A stretch of DNA of 29,131 nt, taken from NCBI GenBank assembly GCA_040507245.1, contig JBEVVH010000019.1, forward strand, positions 1-29,131, read 5' to 3'. The translations under genes were made by a program, and so were the position numbers. Source of the DNA: Thiodiazotropha sp040507245 (lineage in GTDB: Bacteria; Pseudomonadota; Gammaproteobacteria; Chromatiales; Chromatiaceae). The notes under the pieces were generated by a model. The model was given only the letters and a program-made list of their open reading frames with translations, was not told the DNA's origin and ran no database searches. Below, one piece after another: positions 24,603 through 29,131 of the stretch (its first letter is position 1; every line of letters starts with the position of its first letter).

Positions 24603-25802
24603 GTGACACCCGAACACCTGCATTCAGAAGCGGACCGTTGCGTAAAGTGCGGTCTGTGCCTGCCCCATTGTCCTACCTATCTTCTGCTCGCCAGCGAAGC
24701 CGATTCACCCCGGGGCAGAATCAGTCTCATGCAGGCCCTGGCGAAAGGCGAACTGGGTGCTGAGAGCCGACTCGATGTACACCTCGACCGCTGCCTGGGT
24801 TGTCGCGCCTGTGAAGCGGCCTGCCCGTCCGGGGTTCGCTATGCGCAGCTTCTGGATGCCAGCCGCTCGATCATGCTCGAACATCAGCGTATGCGCCAGT
24901 GGAGAAAGCGGCTCCTGGATCAGGTGATTCTTCCACAGCGCCTGGCAACATTGACGCGGCTTTACCAGACCCTGTCACGGCTTCGGCTAACTCAATTGTT
25001 AAGAGCGCTCCCCATCCCCGCCCTGAGGCGGTTGCTCTCCCTTGCCCGTCAGACGCGCACCGCAAAACAACTTACCGGTCTGCACCCCGCCGCGAGCCCC
25101 ACCGGACGTTTGGTACAGCTGTTTACCGGCTGTGTGACACCACATGTGGAGGACCCGTTGCTCAGGAGCGCGCTGAGTCTTTTGCAACGCCTGGGTTACG
25201 CGGTGGAGATACCCAAAGGCCAGGTCTGCTGCGGGGCTTTGCACCGGCACAACGGTTTTGAGGATCAGGCTGATCTTCTATGTGAGCAGAACCGCCAACA
25301 GACGGCCAAAAGCCGTGCGGAATGCGTGATCACCCTGGCCTCCGCATGCCATCTTGAACTCATAGAACAGCACGCCTGTGAGCGACCGTTGCTCTCGATC
25401 GTGGACTTCCTGCTGCGCATTCCACCACAGCAATTCCCTGCTCTCACCCCCCTGAATGTCACGGCCGCCTTGCACCTGCCCTGTTCCGCCCGGGATGATC
25501 GCAGCATGGAACTGCTCAGCCGGATACCCGGGCTGAATCTGGTCCTCCTACCTGAGAACACAGTCTGCTGCGGCGCCGCCGGCAGCTACCTGGTGACGCA
25601 ACCGCTACTCTCCCGGCAGCTGGGACTGAAAAAAATCGACCACCTGAAAGCCACCCAGGCGCGGATTCTGCTCACCACCAATACCGGCTGCGCGATGCAG
25701 TTCCGGGAACTCATCACCGAGGCCGGACTCTCAATTGAGGTCCTGCACCCGGCTGAACTCATCCTCAGGCAATGGCCCGGATCCGGTCACAGGACTGAAT
25801 AG
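24603..25802 (+). CDS. glcF: GlcF-like Fe-S subunit of a 2-hydroxyacid oxidase
   Basis: Two-cluster Fe-S protein (399 aa) like the GlcF subunit of glycolate oxidase, which passes electrons from the flavin subunits to the quinone pool. Two [4Fe-4S] motifs of the ferredoxin type are Cys13-16-19-23 (CVKCGLCLPHCP) and Cys64-67-70-74 (CLGCRACEAACP). Two CCG domains follow, with QVCCGALHRHNG near 209-217 and TVCCGAAGSY near 320-330, each a heterodisulfide-reductase-type cysteine site. The start is GTG at 24603. GlcD and GlcE, its usual partners, are not beside it, so the gene is an orphan in this window and its substrate is not certain. Confidence 0.87.
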   Translation: MTPEHLHSEADRCVKCGLCLPHCPTYLLLASEADSPRGRISLMQALAKGELGAESRLDVHLDRCLGCRACEAACPSGVRYAQLLDASRSIMLEHQRMRQWRKRLLDQVILPQRLATLTRLYQTLSRLRLTQLLRALPIPALRRLLSLARQTRTAKQLTGLHPAASPTGRLVQLFTGCVTPHVEDPLLRSALSLLQRLGYAVEIPKGQVCCGALHRHNGFEDQADLLCEQNRQQTAKSRAECVITLASACHLELIEQHACERPLLSIVDFLLRIPPQQFPALTPLNVTAALHLPCSARDDRSMELLSRIPGLNLVLLPENTVCCGAAGSYLVTQPLLSRQLGLKKIDHLKATQARILLTTNTGCAMQFRELITEAGLSIEVLHPAELILRQWPGSGHRTE

Positions 25803-25878
25803 GGTTGAATAAAACCCGATGTTGGCGTTAAGGTTTTGACCCCGCCTGACCCGGGCATGCCGCTGAAGGAGCACTACC

Positions 25879-26523
25879 ATGGCACACCACGATTACGCCC
25901 TCTCCGATCGGTTTCTGATTGGGCTGGATACCGCTGTCAGGACCCTGTTCGGCCGTCCTCAGGTGACGGAACGGGAAGATCCTGCCGCCGCCTTCGAGGA
26001 GGCGGATCTGAGTGAAGCAGAACAGGACCTCACCGCACGCCTGATGCGCATCAACCATACCGGAGAGGTCTGTGCCCAGGCGCTTTACCAGGGGCAGGCC
26101 CTGACCGCGAAACTTCCGGAAATCCGGGATCGCCTGGAACGCGCCGCCCAGGAGGAAAATGATCACCTGGCCTGGTGTGAAAACCGACTCGAAGCACTCG
26201 ACAACCGAAAGAGCCTGCTCAATCCTTTGTGGTACGCCGGTTCGTTCATGTTAGGCGCCGCCGCCGGGCTGGCAGGGGACAAATGGAGCCTCGGCTTCGT
26301 CGCCGAAACGGAGCACCAGGTGGAAGCACACCTGGACGCCCACCTGCAAAAAATCTCACCTCAGGACCGAAAGAGCCATGCGGTGCTTGAGCAGATGAAG
26401 ATTGACGAGATGCAGCATGCAAACATGGCGCTTGAAGCGGGGGGAGCCCCCCTGCCCACTCCGATCAGACTTGCAATGAAACTGACCGCCAAGCTGATGA
26501 CCAAATCTGTTTACTACGTCTAG
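25879..26523 (+). CDS. coq7: ubiquinone biosynthesis di-iron hydroxylase Coq7
   Basis: Di-iron monooxygenase that hydroxylates 2-octaprenyl-3-methyl-6-methoxy-1,4-benzoquinol at C6 in ubiquinone synthesis (214 aa). The four-helix bundle ligands are visible: Glu63 (INHTGEVCAQ), Glu93 and His96 (EENDHLAWC), Glu145 (ETEHQVEAH), and Glu177 with His180 (DEMQHANMA). ATG at 25879 follows a good GAAGGAG. Its presence means the cell uses the Coq7 type rather than UbiF alone, as in many gammaproteobacteria. Confidence 0.96.
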   Translation: MAHHDYALSDRFLIGLDTAVRTLFGRPQVTEREDPAAAFEEADLSEAEQDLTARLMRINHTGEVCAQALYQGQALTAKLPEIRDRLERAAQEENDHLAWCENRLEALDNRKSLLNPLWYAGSFMLGAAAGLAGDKWSLGFVAETEHQVEAHLDAHLQKISPQDRKSHAVLEQMKIDEMQHANMALEAGGAPLPTPIRLAMKLTAKLMTKSVYYV

Positions 26524-26598
26524 CAGACGGTCGCCAAAGCATTGGCCTGGGGCACTGAGACAGGATTCTCGGGAATACGTTTCAAGATCCCCAGGCAA

Positions 26599-26754
26599 TC
26601 AGCCCGCGTCGGTATTGGAGACCGTGGTTTCCACCACCTGCTGCTGATCGATGGCACTGACTTGAATCGCCAGGGTAAGACCAAATCCCAGGATCACCAG
26701 CAAAACCACAACGGCGAAGAAATCGGGCTTATGGTGAGGAGATTGTCTTTTCAT
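26599..26754 (-). CDS. small single-helix membrane protein, 51 residues, unnamed
   Basis: ATG at 26754 to TGA at 26599-26601. The product has a basic, cytoplasmic N-terminus (MKRQSPHHKPD), one strong hydrophobic helix at about residues 12-31 (FFAVVVLLVILGFGLTLAIQ), and a polar C-terminus rich in Gln, Val and Thr ending NTDAG. The positive-inside charge pattern and clean helix suggest a real membrane protein; the ribosome site is weak. It lies on the strand opposite coq7, 75 bases away. I do not recognise the family. Confidence 0.6.
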   Translation of the reverse strand: MKRQSPHHKPDFFAVVVLLVILGFGLTLAIQVSAIDQQQVVETTVSNTDAG

Positions 26755-26857
26755 TTCAGTTCAAGCCTATTCAATGACTTAATTTCAATTATTCGCGCAC
26801 TTCCTGCACTAAACTATGACATTGGTCACGCTGCGCCACAGAAATCTGGACATCGTT

Positions 26858-26878
26858 CACAAAGCGCCAGGCTTTGTG
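26858..26878. repeat. perfect 8-bp inverted repeat downstream of the ankyrin gene
   Basis: CACAAAGC (26858-26865), loop GCCAG, GCTTTGTG (26871-26878). There is no T-run on either side. It is 80 bases past the ankyrin stop codon and may be an RNA 3' end hairpin or a regulator site. Confidence 0.4.
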
Positions 26879-26958
26879 TCAGGGAACCCGTGCGGGTTTA
26901 CTGTCTTGCCCCGAACCGCTGACTAATGCATGTGCCGTAAACCTGTTCTGGCCAACCG

Positions 26959-27432
26959 CTATTTTTTGCTATCCTGAGCAGCGGATTCCGAGGCGCCCAT
27001 TTCGCCCAGTAACCCCGACACCTTTGCGTGTTGTCCTTTATTGGCCAACCCCAGCGCCGTATTGCCCGCCTGATCCGCCGCATTCACATCGACGCCCCGC
27101 TGAATCAGCAACCGCACGATCTCCAGGTGTCCAAACGAGGAGGCTTCCATCAACGGGGTGATACCCCGACCGTCAGCCAGCCCCGGATCGGCTCCCGCCG
27201 CCAACAAAGCCTGGGCGGTCAGCAGATTGCCGTTAAACGCCGCAAAATGCAGTGCACTGCGTCCTGCCGCGTTGGCGGTGTTCGGATCCACACCCTGGGC
27301 CAGCAGATCATTGACCCGGGAAACTTCACCCGACATTGCCGCGGAGATCAGCGCCATGCCATCCGTGTCGGCTCCCACCACCCAGTGGCAGGAGCTGATC
27401 AGCAGCGCGATCGACAGCAATACCTGTTTCAT
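26959..27432 (-). CDS. exported ankyrin-repeat protein
   Basis: A 157-residue protein with a signal peptide at residues 1-20 (MKQVLLSIALLISSCHWVVG) and then about four ankyrin repeats. LISAAMSGEVSRVNDLLAQGVDPN, SALHFAAFNGNLLTAQALLAAGADP, TPLMEASSFGHLEIVRLLIQRGVDVN and TALGLANKGQHAKVSGLL follow the 33-residue ankyrin pattern. Cleavage could be by signal peptidase I after VVG; a weak lipobox ISSC also makes a lipoprotein possible. ATG at 27432 is used; the codon before it is TTG. The repeats probably bind a protein in the periplasm; the partner is unknown. Confidence 0.8.
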   Translation of the reverse strand: MKQVLLSIALLISSCHWVVGADTDGMALISAAMSGEVSRVNDLLAQGVDPNTANAAGRSALHFAAFNGNLLTAQALLAAGADPGLADGRGITPLMEASSFGHLEIVRLLIQRGVDVNAADQAGNTALGLANKGQHAKVSGLLGEMGASESAAQDSKK

Positions 27433-27685
27433 CAACGACCCATTCCATCAGCAGCCAAGTCTGCACTTCTTATCGGCACATGCTTTTATTTCTTAAACCG
27501 TCTCCTTAACGTCCCAAGCGTTCTCTCGATGACGTCGAAGCATTGCACTCGGCACGCCGCCTCAGTAATCTTTATATATATGTCGGCCTGTCAATGGACA
27601 TCTGTTCCAGCGAACCGTTTCGAGGCACAACGGTCGAATTACCGGCAACCTACAACACATAAATAACGACCAGGTTTGAGTTACG

Positions 27686-28069
27686 ATGGATAAGGAAACG
27701 AGCCACCGCATCGCGGTTCAGGTTGAGAGCCGTTACGTGGAGTCGCAGTCACTCCCCAAGGAGCAACGTTTCGTCTTCTCCTACACGGTCACCATCCGTA
27801 ATGACGGCCCCACTACGGCCCGGCTTCTCAAACGCCACTGGATCATCACCGATGCCAACGGAAAGATTCAGGAAGTGCGGGGTGAAGGCGTGGTCGGCGA
27901 ACAGCCACAACTCAATCCTGGTGAAACCTTCCGATACACCAGCGGCACCGTGCTCGATACCCCGGTTGGCAGTATGCAGGGGAGTTACGACATGATTGAT
28001 GCGCAGGGCAACCATTTCGATGCCATGATTCCTGCCTTCTCCCTGGCCAGGCCCGGCAGTCTGCATTGA
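27686..28069 (+). CDS. apaG: ApaG (Co2+/Mg2+ efflux-associated protein)
   Basis: A 127-residue fibronectin-III-like beta-sandwich protein. VESRYVESQSLPKEQRFVFSYTVTI near 13-37, the HWIITDANGKIQEVRGEGVVGEQPQLNPGETF block near 51-81, and SGTVLDTPVGSMQGSYDM near 86-103 are the family pattern. Linked to Co2+ resistance and Mg2+ in Salmonella; the biochemical role is unclear. It is followed after 37 bases by apaH, the usual pair. Confidence 0.95.
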   Translation: MDKETSHRIAVQVESRYVESQSLPKEQRFVFSYTVTIRNDGPTTARLLKRHWIITDANGKIQEVRGEGVVGEQPQLNPGETFRYTSGTVLDTPVGSMQGSYDMIDAQGNHFDAMIPAFSLARPGSLH

Positions 28070-28106
28070 GGCCAGATCCGACCTGCGCTGACACAGGATT
28101 CTGAAC

Positions 28107-28919
28107 ATGGCGGTGTATGCGATCGGCGACATTCAGGGCTGTTACGAGGAATTGCGCCGTCTGCTGGATCTGATCGATTTCGACCCAGCCCGGGACAAAC
28201 TCTGGTTTGCCGGGGATCTGATCAATCGAGGCCCCCACTCTCTACAGGTACTGCGCTTCGTCAAATCCCTGGGCGACCGGGCCTTAAGCGTGTTGGGTAA
28301 TCATGATCTGCACCTGCTGGCGCTTTCCGAGGGCAATCTCAGACATTCGCAAGCAGGTGAGTTGAACGAGATCCTGGAAGCGCCGGACCGGGACGAACTG
28401 ATCGACTGGCTGCGTCACTGTCCAGTGATGCACCATAGCCGCAAGCGCGGGTACAGCCTTATTCATGCCGGTCTGCCACCACAGTGGGACCTGGCTCAGG
28501 CAAACGCTTGTGCCCGGGAACTCGAGAAAACCCTGCGCGGACCAGGATTTCACGATTTATGTCAGGCCATGTATGGCAACCAGCCCGATCATTGGGATGA
28601 GGCGCTGCAAGGCATGGACCGTCTGCGTTTCATCACCAACTGCTTCACCCGGCTGCGTTACTGCATGCCCGATGGGCGCCTGCATATGCAAGATAAAGGA
28701 CCGCCCGAGCAGCACCTGCACGGCGCGCTGCCCTGGTATCTGGCCCCACACCGTAAGACCCGTCATGAGCGTATCCTGTTCGGTCACTGGTCCACACTGG
28801 GATATCGGAATATCGACCGGGTCTGGTCACTGGACAGCGGATGCCTGTGGGGCGGGCGATTGACGGCTCTGCGCATCCGCAAGCACAAGCCGCCTGAGCC
28901 TCACCATCTGCACTGCTGA
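28107..28919 (+). CDS. apaH: symmetrical diadenosine tetraphosphatase ApaH
   Basis: Metallophosphatase that splits Ap4A into two ADP and decaps Np4-capped RNA (270 aa, normal length). The metallophosphoesterase motifs are complete: GDIQGC near residues 7-12, GDLINRGPHS near 36-45, GNHDLHLLAL near 64-73, SLIHAGLPPQW near 117-127, and FGHWSTLGY near 227-235. Together with apaG it forms the apaGH pair; no ksgA or folA is seen, because the window ends soon after. Confidence 0.96.
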   Translation: MAVYAIGDIQGCYEELRRLLDLIDFDPARDKLWFAGDLINRGPHSLQVLRFVKSLGDRALSVLGNHDLHLLALSEGNLRHSQAGELNEILEAPDRDELIDWLRHCPVMHHSRKRGYSLIHAGLPPQWDLAQANACARELEKTLRGPGFHDLCQAMYGNQPDHWDEALQGMDRLRFITNCFTRLRYCMPDGRLHMQDKGPPEQHLHGALPWYLAPHRKTRHERILFGHWSTLGYRNIDRVWSLDSGCLWGGRLTALRIRKHKPPEPHHLHC

Positions 28920-29131
28920 TCCGGTTTAGGAACTCTCGAGGGTGAAATTGCCTGAAAAATCTCATTTTTGCGGATGATCGTGCTGTGTTTGGCCTTTCCC
29001 CGGATTTCACCACGCTCCATCCTGACGAGAGGCTCGCATTGCGTAGCCCGATGTAATGGTCTCCTCCCCCCTCAATAACGGCGTCGTAATGCGCCATGAT
29101 TGAAGTTGCGGTCAATCAAAATGAGAAGAGG
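28920..29131. repeat. right edge: REP-like or transposon-end-like sequence
   Basis: No gene. A small AAAAAT/ATTTTT inverted repeat lies at 28955-28969. From about 28999 to 29060 the sequence CCCCGGATTTCACCACGC, CTCCATCC and GCGTAGCCCGATGTAATGG resembles a widespread proteobacterial repeat type (CCCGGATT...GCTCCATCC...GGCTACG), but degraded. Recognition is by memory, not by search. Confidence 0.3.

Larger units (their letters stand above)
26524..26958. other. coq7-ankyrin intergenic region
   Basis: About 435 bases that hold one small gene at 26599-26754, described separately, and several small inverted repeats: GCCAA/TTGGC at 26533-26546, CACAAAGC/GCTTTGTG at 26858-26878 and AACCC/GGGTT at 26885-26898. 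No other gene is seen. Confidence 0.5.

Noticed and set aside
28955..28969. AAAAAT/ATTTTT repeat as apaH terminator
   Set aside because: The stem is AT-only and short; too weak to call as a terminator.

Overview
This 29 kb window is chromosomal DNA of a GC-rich, respiring gammaproteobacterium. The gene order mreBCD-mrdA-rodA-mltB-rlpA-dacA-ybeD-lipB-lipA, the trxA-rho pair, the mla operon, coq7 (ubiquinone synthesis) and apaG-apaH all fit Chromatiales-type or sulfur-oxidiser-like gammaproteobacteria; that placement is inferred from gene content and no 16S gene is present. I see no tRNA, rRNA, CRISPR array, prophage or intact insertion sequence.

Layout. (1) 1-1896: a poorly coding left edge, the C-terminal part of a TorD-family chaperone, and a convergent old-yellow-enzyme reductase. 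(2) 2084-13566: one long rightward cell-envelope and lipoylation block. MreB, MreC, MreD, PBP2 and RodA make the elongasome; MltB, RlpA and the PBP5/6-type carboxypeptidase trim peptidoglycan; YbeD, LipB and LipA follow; last comes an ElyC/YdcF-like gene cut by an in-frame TGA. (3) 13587-16932: a leftward group of a MurU-like nucleotidyltransferase, a GCS2-family carboxylate-amine ligase and an AstE/aspartoacylase-family hydrolase. (4) 17139-18931: leftward trxA and rho, rho ending in a clear intrinsic terminator. (5) 19228-21741: leftward mlaF-mlaE-mlaD-mlaB with overlapping genes but no mlaC. (6) 21826-23775: a lower-GC leftward gene for a secreted Ig-like lipoprotein with EF-hand-like loops, whose signal peptide is out of frame with the body. 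(7) 24031-26523: a thioredoxin-like [2Fe-2S] ferredoxin (leftward), a GlcF-like Fe-S protein and Coq7 (rightward). (8) 26599-29131: a 51-residue one-helix membrane protein, an exported ankyrin protein, ApaG, ApaH and a REP-like right edge.

Most of the window is well-known housekeeping, and I do not see a complete, clearly new defence or mobile system. The best leads are an apparent ATC start codon for mreC placed after a strong hairpin, the elyC-like gene split exactly at TGA-ATG, the mla operon without mlaC, the frameshifted lipoprotein with acidic loops, the murU/GCS2/AstE-like cluster, and the small membrane protein beside coq7.
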